Shown here: positions 9,804-21,660 of the stretch, one piece after another
Numbering within the stretch: position 1 is the first letter of the stretch
Layout: every line of letters begins with the position of its first letter
DNA from: Ramazzottius varieornatus
Taxonomy: Eukaryota; Tardigrada; Eutardigrada; Parachela; Ramazzottiidae
Direction of reading: 5' to 3'
Assembly: GCA_001949185.1 (NCBI GenBank)
Contig: BDGG01000001.1
Location: forward strand, 5,324,629-5,388,628
DNA: 64,000 nt
Program-made: the position numbers and the translations under genes
The notes under the pieces: generated by a model
What the model was told of the DNA's origin: nothing
The model's input: only the letters and a program-made list of their open reading frames with translations
Database searches by the model: none

Positions 9804-11549
9804 ATGGCTTTGACACTGGATATGAAAGCTGTCACGACAACGAAGAAATGGGATGTGGACGACGGCGTTTCCTACGGCTGGTCCCTAGCTACGGGTGACC
9901 AGATAGTCGTTCGTCACTCGAGAAAGATGGACGCAAAGCTGCAGTCTTCCAAAGCCAAAGTTATGATCATCACTGCGAGCAAAACTGAAGCTGAAGGTCT
10001 ACAGAAAACGCTGGACGCGCAAGCCAGGAAAGCGATGGTAAATGCTTCCCACATTTTACGGCTATCTCTGCTGTTAGTGCTTTCTCATCGAGTAGTTTTC
10101 AGAAGATTGCTCCAAAGAAACCTTCCGGTCCGTTGTCACCTTCCGAAATTCAGAATGAGCGAGATTTGTTATCGGAGCTGGTCTGTGAATCTGCTGATGG
10201 ACAACACGCCGACGAAGATGAAGCTTGGGTTAGCGAGTCGGCGGAAGCGGAACACACAGAACGGTCGGCGTCCCCACAGCTTCAGATGGCTCAGACTTTG
10301 GATAGGGAGTATACTAAGAAGCCGCGTTCGCCCAGTGTAGAAAGCAGATGCTGGCTTTTCAATTCATTCACCGGCTTACCAGTGAAACGTAAGGAAATAT
10401 AAATATTTGTTCTCTAGGAGACGCTGCCACCCTTGATTGAAAAAACTGCTTGATGCGCTGTTGTCGGCATTCCCGACCTCTTCGATGCTTACGTGACAAT
10501 ACTTCCTGTTATCAAACAGGCGATCGCGACAACGCACCGCTGAACCTCGGACGATAATCCAGTCCGTCGAAGCCCACTTTCGCCATGAAAGGTAACTCGC
10601 TGATTTCACGCTCGTGACCATCGAAAATTTCTATCGTACATTTTCACGATGCCTTCAAAATTATCAGATGTTGCGGTGACCAGACAGTATGTTTTGGGGT
10701 ATATTCCTCTCGATTTTCATGATGCAGAAATTCTGTCCAGAAAGACATTCGATTATGCTGCCAACTGAATTCATCTCAATTTGTTATCGATTCATGTGAA
10801 TAGTCAACTATCAGACTGGAAGCTGTTCAGGCGGCGGACCTTGTCGGACTCTGACAGCAACGAGGAGCCGTCGATGTCTGCTGGTAGGTTCGTCAGCACA
10901 GTACTGTCAAATGAATCCTATACTGTTGGGTTGAAGTTCCATCGGCTACCCAGAAGACTTTTCATAATTTTCTGCAGTTCTTCAGGTACTAAAAACTAAC
11001 TCAGTTTTTGTAGGCGAGCTGAATCCTAATCAGCGTAGAATTCTGGAGGGAACCAGGCTTTCACTGAAGACGGGAGGCTTCGGCAAGGTGGAACTGTTCC
11101 CTCGAAGCAACGTGTGGGTCTGCGGCACTCGTTTCAAAACCTTCAAGAGTGAACTCCATAGGAACCCGTTAATCGACGCGGTCGATTTGCACCTACTGTT
11201 CTTTGGTCCAAGGCACAACGCTCTGGATTTGTTCGTGGGTCGTGGATTTAGGCTTCAGGCGGCTCTGGGAAACGGTGTCGTTAATGACATTGTCGGTAAG
11301 AGGATTTTCGTCTACCGCTCGTTCAAGTTCAAGTTCTATTTATAATGGCAATGTTTCTTCTCAGGTTGGATAAACTCCTTTCATCCGGTTTCGATGCATG
11401 ACGAACGAGCAAGAGTCACCAGTACCGAAGTGGTCACGGCGTTTAACAAACGGCTATACAACATGAGAAAGAGTATGGACCCCGGCGAGGGTACTTCAGG
11501 AGTACAATCCAAAGACCTAGTTTTCGAATCTGATGATGAAGCTTTGTGA
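9804..11549 (+). CDS. Five-exon gene, possible BEN-domain protein
   Basis: Exons 9804-10037, 10103-10388, 10815-10883, 11014-11295 and 11365-11549 all have GT-AG borders and matching phases. They total 1056 nt, or 351 residues plus a TGA stop. The N-terminus has no domain I recognise; the middle is acidic and Ser-rich. The last two exons form one globular unit: KVELFPRSNVWVCGTRF, then LIDAVDLHLLFFGP and, after the last intron, STEVVTAFNKRLYNMRKS. The spacing of hydrophobics, the L-x-x-LF segment and the terminal helix with NKR/MRK resemble BEN domains, which bind DNA in chromatin and transposon-derived proteins. The ATG at 9804 is the first in frame; an upstream exon may exist. The exon model is strong; the BEN call is tentative. 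Confidence 0.6.
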
Positions 11550-11885
11550 AAAGTCTCGCCGTCGATTCAAATGGCCTCCCGCTTCTCTCTATTGAGCATC
11601 CAAAATTGTGAGCGATGTAGGATTCTTATTGTCTGTAGGCTAACTTTTCGAACTGCGGATGCGTGTAAGAAAACTGCGAATCAGTATCAGTCGACACTTC
11701 CGCTTCCCTCTAACATCCGCTTCTGAATGCCCTCCCGTACATGCGATACGGAGGCGATGAGGTATATGACAGACGATATACCTCATCGCATCCGTTTGGT
11801 ATCATTTGTGGAATGTAGGGGTGCTACTTCGACTGACTTTTGTGCTACCGGTGCACTTCTGTGTTCCGACCACAACGTGGCGCCG
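11550..11885. other. No gene seen; short inverted copy of a GATATACCTCATCGC sequence
   Basis: Contains GCGATGAGGTATATG and its inverted partner CATATACCTCATCGC-like sequence near 11751-11791, a small local hairpin. No ORF of interest. Confidence 0.35.
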
Positions 11886-12076
11886 AGGTTGCCAGGATTG
11901 AATTTAATTTGTGCAGAAGAGGTAATCTGGATATACGTCATCATTTTTTCTACCAATGGGAAGAAAAAAATGGATTCTCCCGGGTGTCTTGATGCATGTC
12001 GATATTACATGGTTCCTGAGGTGTAGGGAAAAAGCATCGAGCCGATCTGACGGTCAAATACACTTTAATGACCGGT
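11886..12076 (+). repeat. Left terminal inverted repeat
   Basis: Pairs with 14384-14573. Differences are scattered single-base changes and short indels. Confidence 0.8.
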
Positions 12077-12919
12077 CGACTATTCCCAAACGTTATAGTG
12101 TCTCGGTGGAGTCTTCTGTGCTTATAATCATGATCATGGTATTATAAGGTTAGTTTTCCTGTAAATAATAAAACTTATGAACAACAGCACTGCGCATCTT
12201 TATGTTATCCGTTACGCAACAAGCGATAATGAGCAATATCGACGCAATGGATCGAGCTGAACGCTTCAGCATGACAAGTTCGGTTTCACAGAACAAAGCA
12301 GATACTGCACAGGTACTCTCTTACAAGAAAAGTAATGGTATTAGTGCCAAACGAACGCAAATTTTTCTGTCCAAGAGGCGTAAGTTACGCAATCAAATCC
12401 GCGTCCGTTTGTTATTGGCAAGCATTTTCAGAAGTCCGATGGCATAATTTACATGGAGAAATCGCATTCATAAAGCTCTAGTTGAACGTTCTGTGCCATT
12501 AGTGTGAGCTCTCAAAACGCTGACTTTTTCGAGCGCGAGTTACTGGCTCGTGGCGCTGCAGAATGCTTGCTCTGCGATTGATTTCTTTGGTTTTACTTGG
12601 TTATTGTCTCGCTGAATATCACCCTGTTTTTTCTAACATCGGAAACGGTACGTTGACCATTAAGGACGATCGCGAAGTCTTCACTTTGTTAGATATGGCG
12701 GATCACTGAACGGTAGGTAGAATCACATACTGCTAAAATCACTTTGGTTTATTTACTATAAAATGCATCGTATGTTCTGTATACAGACTCCGGATAGGTG
12801 GCCGAAGACGATGGGACGCCCCACGAGCAGATGACATCGTTTGCAACCGCCGAGCCAACTAGTACGCGTATGACATCGCTGACTACATCCGTGAAGACGT
12901 CTACGCCATCGACGATAAC

Positions 12920-13380
12920 ATGGCTGTCCATGCTCTACTGACTCAAAGTCTACCCGAGATGGATCCAACCAAAGTGAAGGACAGTGGCGGGGCACTTTTC
13001 AAGAATTACTCTGAATGGTTGCCGGTCTATGATTTCCTGATTTACACCAAGCGCGAGGACGCTCTGTACCGCAAGTACTGTGCTTGGGTTTTGCACACCC
13101 GGCTAAGTACTATCCTTCTACTGAGTTGGCCAACTCGAAGTTTGTGTCCGGAGGCACGCGCGCTACACAAGCTCTGAACCGCCATAAGTGGAATTCACGT
13201 CATACAGCCGCCGAGACGGCGGCAAAGATATGGCTCGATCGTCACGCCCCATTGCCACCACCAGAACTTCTCGTGGAAAAGGTACCACCCACACTGACCA
13301 GCGCGCAGGTTCCGAAGGTGCCCTCATCAGCATTTCCAAAGTGGTGGACTGCTTACCAGGCAAGGCTTAGCGTTCGGTAG
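12920..13380 (+). pseudogene. Possible hAT-type zinc-finger N-terminus remnant
   Basis: Two overlapping frames give YSEWLPVYDFLIY, LYRKYCA, NSKFVSGGTRATQAL and NRHKWNSRHTAAE in order. This resembles the W-x-x-Y ... C-x-x-C ... N-F-x-x-G ... L-x-x-H-x-x-S-x-x-H layout of the TTF/BED-like finger at the start of many hAT transposases and ZMYM/ZNF862-like proteins. One zinc cysteine is not evident and the frame shifts once. It lies inside the 190-bp TIR element. Confidence 0.3.
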
Positions 13381-14383
13381 GTCCAAGTCATTGCTCGGAA
13401 GAAAAACCCCCATAATCACCATTCGCCAACTGTACGAATCCCCTCTCTGGCGGTACAGCAACTTCGCAGCACTAATAATGATGCGCGTCGACGCCGGTGA
13501 CGAGATACTTTTACGTCATCTGACGTCGACCTCCGGTCGGAAGCGTTTCACTTCAAGCGGACCACAGAACAAAAGATTAAAGATTAATCTTTTCAGGTGA
13601 AAGAAACACGTTTCCCTAAGACTGCAAGCGAAACACTGAAGTATCTTAGTACCGATTTGTACACGGAGCGCTTCAGCGACGTCTACTCTCGAGCGACCAC
13701 TCGGGGACTTGCCGCTGACTGCGGAGCCAACGCGCGAAATTAACCTCCCGGACATGGAGGATGCCGATCAGATCGATCGACAAGGCCTGGATTCAGAACT
13801 TCGTGGGTTGGATGCGGACGAGTAATATCAATATGTGCAATGCTTTCACTGATAAGCACGCTTTCATTATGGAAACAGCTCTTAACAGATCTCTACAGAA
13901 TTTTAACGTTTCGGATTTCCATATTATGTCTGATGAGAACATAAGATTATTTCCCGTACCTTTAATATCCAGACACATTAAAATTCACAAGTCGATTGAA
14001 ACATAATTTCCAAAACAAGAAGTTGTTATTCGAATTCTCTTTATGGCATTGCGGGCAAACAGGCCTGGATACAAACATCGTGAAACTCTGAGCGAACCTG
14101 CCAGAATGTTCTGAACTTGCATCTCGCTTGCGCTTACAGCTTTCGGCTAGTTCACTTTCGAATATTTCTACAGCTACGTGCAAGAAAAAGACTGGTTTAG
14201 GTGTTGCCATGTGCGAACAAAGCTTACCATGCGTTCAGTGTGGCTTTGTTCACTTCAAGCGGCTTTACTCTTTCCTTCAGTAACGACTACCTACATTCTC
14301 GAGGTTACGTTATGAGTGCGCGAGCGAGCACCGTGAACATACAGTAAGACGGATATCACGCTTCACCAGTCGACAAAATTTTA

Positions 14384-14573
14384 GCCGGTCATTGAAGTGT
14401 AGTTAACCGTCAGATGGGCTCGGTTATTTTTTCCTACACCTCAGGAACCATGTACTATCGACTTGCATCAAGGCACCCGGAAGAATCCATTTTTTCTTCC
14501 CATTGGTCGAAAGAATGATGACGTATATCCAGCTTACCTCTTTTGCACAAATTAAACTCAATCCTGGCAACCT
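14384..14573 (-). repeat. Right terminal inverted repeat
   Basis: Reverse complement of 11886-12076; the outermost matching bases are AGGTTGCCAGG on the minus strand. Confidence 0.8.
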
Positions 14574-15002
14574 AGGTATGCACCGCCGGTCAAGGCGGCA
14601 AACCACCGGGACTGTCGCAGCGTAAGTTAGCTGAGCCTTTAGCTCCTACACCTGGGTAAAAATCTTGCTCGAGAGAAAAGACTGCGCGTCATTGCCGTTA
14701 ACAAGAGTTGTACGCTTCTTAATCGCCCGTCTAACGGACTACAATGGTTCTTAGCCCTTTTTAGGCCGATTTTTCTGACTACGTTGTTCGTTTTAGCCCG
14801 TTATATCTTAATCAGACTTGGAGTGTATTTTAACCGGACCTAGTCGACTATTTCGTTGACTGTTGGGGGTGTCGGGAACGATGTATTAACGCCTATTCGC
14901 AACTATTATAAACTGAAAAGATACGGGACCAACTGTCGAAAAAAATTTCTCTTACTCTCACGAATTGGGAGTGTAAAGTGCGCTTGTTATGACACTTTTA
15001 TA
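14574..15002. other. No gene seen
   Basis: Spacer between two DNA transposons. No ORF or repeat recognised. Confidence 0.5.
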
Positions 15003-15413
15003 GGCTCCTTGCGTGCCAGCCAGAATTTTACGTTGAGCGGTGAGTCATTACCGAGCGCGACGTAAATTACGTTGGGCGAGCTTCGTGACGGTGGCAAAAT
15101 GACGACGAAGGCCCTCTCGTTTCGTAACGTTAAAATTTCACGACGTTGACTGCTTCGCAAATAACTACCTGCAGTGAATTCTGCCGTACATCCATGTTCC
15201 CCTGGTGTTCGTACAGTACAATTGATCCGGGGTACTTTGCCGCCGTTCGAACAGCAGATATCAGTATTTTTTAAATAACTTTGATTTAGTCTGCTTCTTT
15301 ACACATTCTGACATTTTTGGCCACTATTTCGATTATCTGTCTCCAAGATGGCTTCTTCTGGAACCTCCACTACACAACAAAGTAGAACTGGACGCAAGAA
15401 GGCAGCAGCTGTT

Positions 15414-15445
15414 GCTGAAACGACCGAGAAATCGGTCGTTTCAGC
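15414..15445. repeat. Perfect 14-bp stem hairpin with GAAA loop
   Basis: GCTGAAACGACCGA, then GAAA, then its exact reverse complement. It sits where the Myb-like reading frame changes. Confidence 0.85.
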
Positions 15446-15448
15446 GAC

Positions 15449-16643
15449 ATGGATAAACTGGACCTGATTATCCTGAAAGAAATCAAGGCCCATAATCCGT
15501 ATTCCGTTTCAACGCACAAGAGCAAGAAGATATGGGAAACGATTTTTGAACGTTCTAATGAGTTGATCACTGTCCACAAGCTGAAAGTCGGATCTCGTAA
15601 TGAACGCAACATAAAGGATCGCCTTAAAAAGCTGATCAGAGTGAGAACGGCCAAAGTCAACAAAATAATCAACACGACCGGCGGAAGTGCAACTGACCCT
15701 CTCTCCGAAGCGGAACATCTGATCGTCGGCATCATCAATGACCAGAACAAGAGTAAGGAACGTTCTCAAGCAGAAGAAGAGAAGGAGGAGGCAGAGGCGG
15801 ATGAGGTGAAGTCCATCCAGCAGAAGGCACTTCTAATCATGAAGCGAAAGCGAACAGATGGTGAGTCACCAAATCAAGTAATTCAATCAAGCGACTATCT
15901 TTGCTTGTATTTTACTGCGCGCAAAATAAATCCAATTTTTAATCAAGTTTTGCATTATAGATGAAGACATTTTCGAAGGTGTTGAGGACTGGAAAGCTGA
16001 CGAAGAAAGAGAGTTGGATGTTGGAATCAACCGCGACAACCGTCAAGCAGAAGAGGAAGACGGAGCTGATGCTTCCAACAAAGACGAAGGGAATACGGAT
16101 GGGAAGAACCATGGAAAAGCTGATGGTGCTCAGAAGAAGAAAACAATAGCGCAAATTGAGCCCGGAAAAAAGAGACTTCGAGTGAACGCGACTGAAAGAA
16201 TGATGGACAACAAAATGAAAGGTGCATAACTCTCTATCAAATTGATCTATCAATGGACAGGACAAAGTGGTGCCGACACCACTTTGTCCCGTGACCAGTT
16301 CATTTGCGAGTTGCAGTGTTAATATTTTTATAGTTAATTTGACGAGCATATTTTAGTTGATCGAGAGATCAAAGATGCGGAGCTACGGACCAAGCTGGTG
16401 ATTGCCAAGATGGAAATTGCTGAGCGAGAGAAGGATCGCGAAATTCGCCGAAAAGAGCAAGAAATGCAGGAAAACAAGATCAAGTTGGAGCATGAGTTCA
16501 ACATGAGAAAACTAGAACTTGAAATGCAACTGGAACTGGAAAAGCTAAGGAAATCTAGTTTGGAAAATAACACCGTTTCTGCTCTCTTGCAACTCTTGCC
16601 GAAGAACAACTCAGTAAACTACCCGCAGAGTTTCGATTACTAG
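15449..16643 (+). CDS. Harbinger Myb/SANT-like DNA-binding protein
   Basis: This is the second protein of PIF-Harbinger elements; in the family it binds DNA and helps the transposase into the nucleus. Exons 15449-15860, 15961-16221 and 16357-16643 have GT-AG borders and matching phases, total 960 nt and encode 319 residues. The N-terminus is a Myb/SANT-like trihelix (ILKEIKAHNPYS, IWETIFERSNEL, RNIKDRLKKLI). The middle is acidic. The C-terminus is a long charged coiled coil (KDREIRRKEQEMQENK). A preceding ORF from 15347 (MASSGTSTTQQS) runs into the same region one frame off and crosses a perfect hairpin at 15414-15445. Either translation starts at 15449 or the true N-terminus is frameshifted. 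Confidence 0.7.
16260..16289. repeat. Perfect 13-bp stem hairpin with CCGA loop
   Basis: GGACAAAGTGGTG, then CCGA, then its exact reverse complement, inside the second intron of the Myb-like gene. Confidence 0.85.
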
Positions 16644-16712
16644 CTTACATTTACCGATGATTACAATAAATCTTGCCACCTGCTCGTGATAGAAATGTAA
16701 GAATAAAATAAA

Positions 16713-17835
16713 TCAGTAAAAATATTCCTCCAAGGTTGGGGCACTTAGACCAAAGTACTGGCCAGTCTGGCTTTCGTACAGACAAGTATGGGCATTTGTA
16801 AGCAGAACGGCCACTCTAAAGTACAGTTCAACGGGTTGCAGAAGCACTTGCTGGACCTTAGGGAAATGAAGAAAGGCCCATGGTACACAAAATTTTCCAA
16901 ACATCCATTCAACAGACACGCGCAGCTTACTCATTACGTAGTTTAAGTCAGCCTCGGCCTGGTTGGTAACAGAACGAAAAGGTGCTATGAGCTCAGGAGT
17001 GGAGGTATATCCGTGATCGCCATAGATGTAGAATTTCCAGTCTGCATCCTATCGTTTCCGTTTCAGCTGGTCGATCAGGTTACTTTGTTGGTACATCCTC
17101 CAGTCGTGCCTCTTTCCGACGATAGGACCCGCAAGATGAACAATCAGACCGTTTGGCAAACCCACAGCTTGATACTTTAAACCATGCTTTCGCTTATGGC
17201 CATCGTAGAAGTGTCGCTGGAACCATGAAGGTCTACCAGAATACAAAAACAGAAAAGTAAAAATTAGGTCAACATAAACAGTATCGACTGAAATTTTGGT
17301 TAGGCCGTACCTTGCAACAGCACACACTGTCCCGTCAGTAAACCCAATACATCTGTCGTATGGAGCTCCCTTTTCTTGTATGACTTGCGCCTATTCACGT
17401 AGCTTGTTGTTGTCCAGCCAGGGATGGTCTAGAGTGTCCAGGAGATGGCCGAATTGATCATGGATGTACTGGATACCGTAGTTAAACATGCGAGAAAGCG
17501 CCGTTTCTTCCTTCCCATGTAATTCTTCTATGTCACACAGTCGGGACGGATAGGCAAGTCGCCTTAGCACCACGCACAAGATTTCCATACCACTGCACTT
17601 TATTCCATTGCCCAGCGTAACCGTGTCAGGAATGCGAAGAACAGTACACAAGCGCTCCAGATTATCCATCTCAAACCGGAAATTCTCCCTGCACTGCTTC
17701 AGCGTCATGTTGTCCAAGTCGACCGTTGTTCGCGGAAGGTTACGCTCTTCAGCACTAGATGCCGCGCAGATGATCAACTCTTCTTCATCGATGATACCCA
17801 GACCATAAGCAGTCAATAACATCTCATGGTCCATG
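16713..17835 (-). pseudogene. PIF-Harbinger DDE transposase with two in-frame TAG codons
   Basis: Cuts and pastes the element. Starts at the ATG at 17835 (MDHEMLLTAYG). An intron at 17233-17310 (GT-AG) joins TDGTVCAVAR to PSWFQRHFYDGHKR. DDE_Tnp_4 landmarks follow: GHKRKHGLKYQAVGLPNG, GPIVGKRHDW (an acidic residue), YGDHGYTSTPEL (second Asp) and MSKLRVSVEWMFGK (catalytic Glu). The frame is open from end to end except for TAG at 17391-17393 (after NNKLRE) and TAG at 17049-17051 (after LKRKR). Each would be one C-to-T change from CAG. Function is therefore unlikely unless these are read through. Confidence 0.85.
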
Positions 17836-18117
17836 ATGGAGATGGGAATTAAAAGAAGCAATGGCTGTAGGAGCGGATTACTCGTTTGAAATTCGAACTA
17901 GAAAACAAATTCCATCCAGCTACTTCTGGGAACAAAAGTAGTCAAATCAACCGGCAGCGTTCGGCGGACACGGAGCGTGCCGCTGGTTGATGTCCACCGT
18001 TCGTAAAGTTTTTCTCGCAAGAGCCAAAATCAAATTTTACGTCGACGAGGAACGTGAAGTTCTTCGTCGTGAAATTTCACCGTTCGTAGTAAAATTCTGG
18101 CTGGCACGCAAGGTGCC

Positions 18118-20419
18118 TTATTTCTGCTTTGCAGACGGCTATTGGTAACATCTGATTGGAAAGCCTCACAAAGCAATCAACCGGTTCCTAAATACCACAT
18201 GTGGTACACACAGGCCTACACACAGGCCTACACACGTAACAATGAACGCAAAGGTCTATCAAGAGCCAACGCGCCCCTAACTAAATAATATTTTCTAGTT
18301 CACTATGCTTTCCTTGTTATTAAAAGTGTTTTCTTCCTCTTTTGAACTTAATCAGTTTCTTCGTTCTAGTTATTCATCCCTGTAAAAGACCATCTCGTTT
18401 AGTATCTTGGTCCTCGACAACTTTCAGTTTAGATTTTTCAGTCTAGTGAGACAGAAACCTCTCCAGTTCTCCCCTATTGACGTTAACAGCAGAATCCTTT
18501 ACATGGTCTGCCATCTTCTGAACTCCTACTGTAAAATGTTGATCCGCAAGACAAGATGGGGGTTGGGCTGAAGAGCGCCCGTCTAAGGTACCCCATTTGG
18601 ACGCCGACGATCTACAGGCATCAAGATACGAATGACCGCTTGATGCTGGAAGTTGCTCAAATTTTGCCGTCACGTGATAAGTTCCGACTAGATGATACCT
18701 TTACTGCTTGCGTGAGGCACGCGGCAGTGCTTGGTGGAACTCGCTCTGCCAAATGCTATGCAAGAATTCGTGCAGCAAACAGCGTCTAGTCACCATCAAG
18801 AACTAAGATGAAACTCTGTCGACCTCGGGGGTTAGTTGGCAGCCGTGCTTGAGCCGACGGTGATACAAAACCGTCGAGGTGACTACATCACTTCAACAAG
18901 CCAACTCAACTAACCGACAGAGCCTTTCAGTCTGAGAAGACGTTGGAGCTCATGGAGCAAGCCGACACGCCCATTCGAAGATACTATCTGACACAAAGGA
19001 GAGAAGTTGGGAATTTTTTGCTGCGCTGAGGTCCAAAGGTCAGCACCAATGAGCTGTAACCCGCACCGCACCTTGCTACCCACACTTCTTTGCGTCATTG
19101 AAGCATCGCTAACTTAGCTACAAGAACTATAACTGACTAGTGTCCTAGCCATAGTGAATGGTTAACCATATCGAGAGAACTTGGGAAAACTTGAGTGGCA
19201 AACGGTACAAAAACGAGGACAAACCAACATCAAGACGGTTTTTACACTATTCGAGACCTTTCGGAGACAACCCTCACAGACAATTACCGTTTGCGATACT
19301 TGTAGCTTGTCCGCTGGGCTTGCCAAATATTTTCCCAAACACCTATTTTAAAACACCCTTGCCAAAGGCATTTTGCCCTTCGCACAGGGGCAAAGGCCAG
19401 CAGAAAGGGTGACTACTGGTCAGCTTCCCTATATGCTGTTGAACCCTGTCGAGCAGGTTCTCTCGATGCAACTAGATTTTCTGAAATCTGATGCTTTAAA
19501 GTACCCTGTCGAACACATACGGATATTGGTGCCAACCGGCTGCGACAGGCGTCATCTGAACGACTAAATGCCTTTCAGGAGGTACTGCCCGACTATATGA
19601 TTGTCCTTGTCGGCTTTTAGCAGATGAACTCCATCATTTACAGGTTGTGCCAATCTCTTTTTCCAGACTGAAGTCCCTCCGTGGTTTACCCGAGCTGGAA
19701 GTTTCTGCTATAGACAGGTCATGAGCGTCTGACCCATCGACAGCGATCGACTCGTCCGTCGTTATCACTGTTATCAAAAACTATGGACATAAACAGAAAA
19801 AGTTTTGAAGTTTCCGTTCGAAAATTTCGAACTCTTTCCGGAGAGTAAACGACGGTGAAAATTTACCGTGTTGCCCTAAGATTCGTGTTACCGACAGTAA
19901 TTTATGCCCCGGAGAGAAATAGCTGAATTGCTATGCAAGCTCCACTAAACATCGGAATAGCGTCCCGTATGCGCTATGCAAAGTTCAGAGCTTGCATAGC
20001 ATAGTGGGTTCAATCGGTTCAAGCCCGCCTCCGTGGTCTATTCCGATTGGCTCGTTGCTGTGCTAAACCTGTGCTAAACACTCAAGTCAAATATCAACCT
20101 CTCTTTTGCAACAACAGCAACCATAGTGCTTAAGTCTGCCACAGCCGTGCCCAGCCACAGCCGCAGTCTGCATTTCCCAGCAAGTTTACTTCAGCCAGCA
20201 GACAGCTAGCCAACCTGTCCAACCTCGCCAGCACTAATTGATTCTCCTTAGCCGCCAAAAGCTTTCCTAGAGTGTTCCTGCTGCCGCTGCCGCCCCATCA
20301 CATTTCTTCTAGCGTTTATAGCCGTCATAGTGCGCTTTCGCCGCTGCCGCCGCTCCTACATTATTCCAATTCGTGCAAGCATGCAGCTATATGGCAAGCT
20401 GAACTCAGCACCGTTTTTG
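18118..20419. other. Gene-poor stretch with small repeats
   Basis: Contains the palindrome ACCACATGTGGT near 18196, a tandem CACACAGGCCTA repeat near 18210-18235, and Ala/Pro-codon-rich low-complexity sequence near 20.1-20.4 kb. No gene is supported. Confidence 0.4.
18814..18922. repeat. Imperfect hairpin repeat, about 109 bp
   Basis: CTCTGTCGACC and GTTAGTTGGC on the left pair with GCCAACTC, AACTAAC and CGACAGAG on the right. Probably a small MITE-like remnant. Confidence 0.5.
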
Positions 20420-21660
20420 ACAAAACCTTTTCGTTCGACGGCATAGCATATGGGCTTGAGCTAACTGATTTCCTAATCTATATAATTGACGCTTCCGATG
20501 CCACGATTGAAAATGCCGCCCTGCAAAGCTCGCCTAATTACTTTTATTCAGTTATTGATACTGAATCCGCCTTTAGATGGGTCCCTGCTCCCCCATCGCA
20601 TACACAACTTCAGGGTTTCTACTGGCAGTCTAGTGAGGAAGCCAAAGCATTCGTGTTGCTATGTCGATGATTACCTCTTATTCGGTTTAACGATTACCCA
20701 TGCCATATTCAACCGTATACCATGTGCTATTGTTCGCATAATGCAACGCGCCGGATTTCAATACCTTTGCTTCTTAGATAGTTTCCTGGTTTATTGGAGA
20801 AAACCCTTCTCGGCTGCCGTCGCGCCCATTATTATTCGAGTAGCTGCTTATCCGCCTTGGCTTTGCTGTTAATTGGGCTAAAATAATCGGACGCAAGCAG
20901 AGGTGTAATTTCTTGGCCTTATTGATTCTGCGCTTTCTGAAATCGAATAGTCGCTCGATAAGCAGCAAAGGTCGTGAATCTAGGCAATGTCTGTATACTG
21001 CTGACAAGCCTGACCAAACACGAGGTGCACATTCTAACTGGTCATTCGGCTTAGCTTTGCATGCTGAGCGACCTTTGACACGCTCATTTATCGATGCGAT
21101 TAATTCGCTTAAGCAGCCTTATTTTATAGTTACCTCACGCCTTTGCCTATCACAGAATTAAAATGGGGGAGTTTGCCGCAACTTCCAATGAAGTATTCCA
21201 TGCAGCCTGAGCAAGCATGGCCCAGTTATTATTATTCCGACCGACGCGTGGTTCTTAGGTTTCGATGCTGTTATGGGTAAAGACTGGATTGCCGGGCTTT
21301 GGCCGGATATGATGCCGTCTGCATATCTCGGTGTTGCTGCCTCCATGAATAACCTGCTTCTTGGCGCAGAGCTGGATTGCAGTTTTAACAAGTAAACAAT
21401 TTCCTTGATCTAGGCGCCTAAGTTGACTGGTGTTCTTGTGATTATGCACAGTGATAATAATTCGACCGTTTCCCTCCTGAAAAAGGGTACGACAAACAGT
21501 ATGGCTGCTGTCGCCTGGTTGGAAAAAGCCGTTTCACTCCAGCCTTGAGCACGAGTTTTGTGTACGTGCTTGCCACACCCGAGGTGTTACAAATGTCCTG
21601 CCTGATGGCCTGAGCCGCCTAGTTAATAAAGAGTCACATCGCTTCTCTTGGCGCATAATT
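20420..21660 (+). pseudogene. Reverse transcriptase/RNase H remnant of a retrotransposon
   Basis: Conserved blocks appear in order in shifting frames: SVIDTESAFRWVPAPPS, then CYVDDYLLFG (catalytic DD), AVNWAKIIGRKQRCNFLG, then RNase H pieces TDAWFLGFDAVMGKDWIAG, MHSDNNSTVSLLKKGT and VTNVLPDGLSRLVNKE. Stops and frame changes are frequent. The RNase H style resembles DIRS/Ngaro-type elements, but no recombinase or integrase is visible, so the class is uncertain. Confidence 0.65.

Larger units (their letters stand above)
11886..14573. mobile_element. DNA transposon with about 190-bp terminal inverted repeats
   Basis: The first about 190 bp (11886-12076) recur inverted at 14384-14573 with high identity, including AGGTTGCCAGGATTGA at each outer end. 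The total length is 2.69 kb. I could not identify a target-site duplication. The interior holds frameshifted coding remnants (12.9-13.4 kb, faintly hAT-like) and small ORFs without recognisable domains (for example 13761-14006), so it is non-autonomous or dead. Confidence 0.75.
15003..18117. mobile_element. PIF-Harbinger DNA transposon, near full length
   Basis: The left end (from 15003, GGCTCCTTGCGTGCCAGCC) is repeated inverted at the right end (to 18117, GGCACCTTGCGTGCCAGCC on the minus strand). The flanks are ATA (15000-15002) and TTA (18118-18120), compatible with a decayed 3-bp TWA-type target duplication. It holds the two genes normal for the superfamily: a Myb/SANT-like protein (plus strand) and a DDE transposase (minus strand), in convergent orientation. 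Confidence 0.85.

Noticed and set aside
19980..20040. tRNA-like GGTTCAAGCCCGC sequence
   Set aside because: A B-box-like word is present but I could not fold an acceptor stem or anticodon arm around it.
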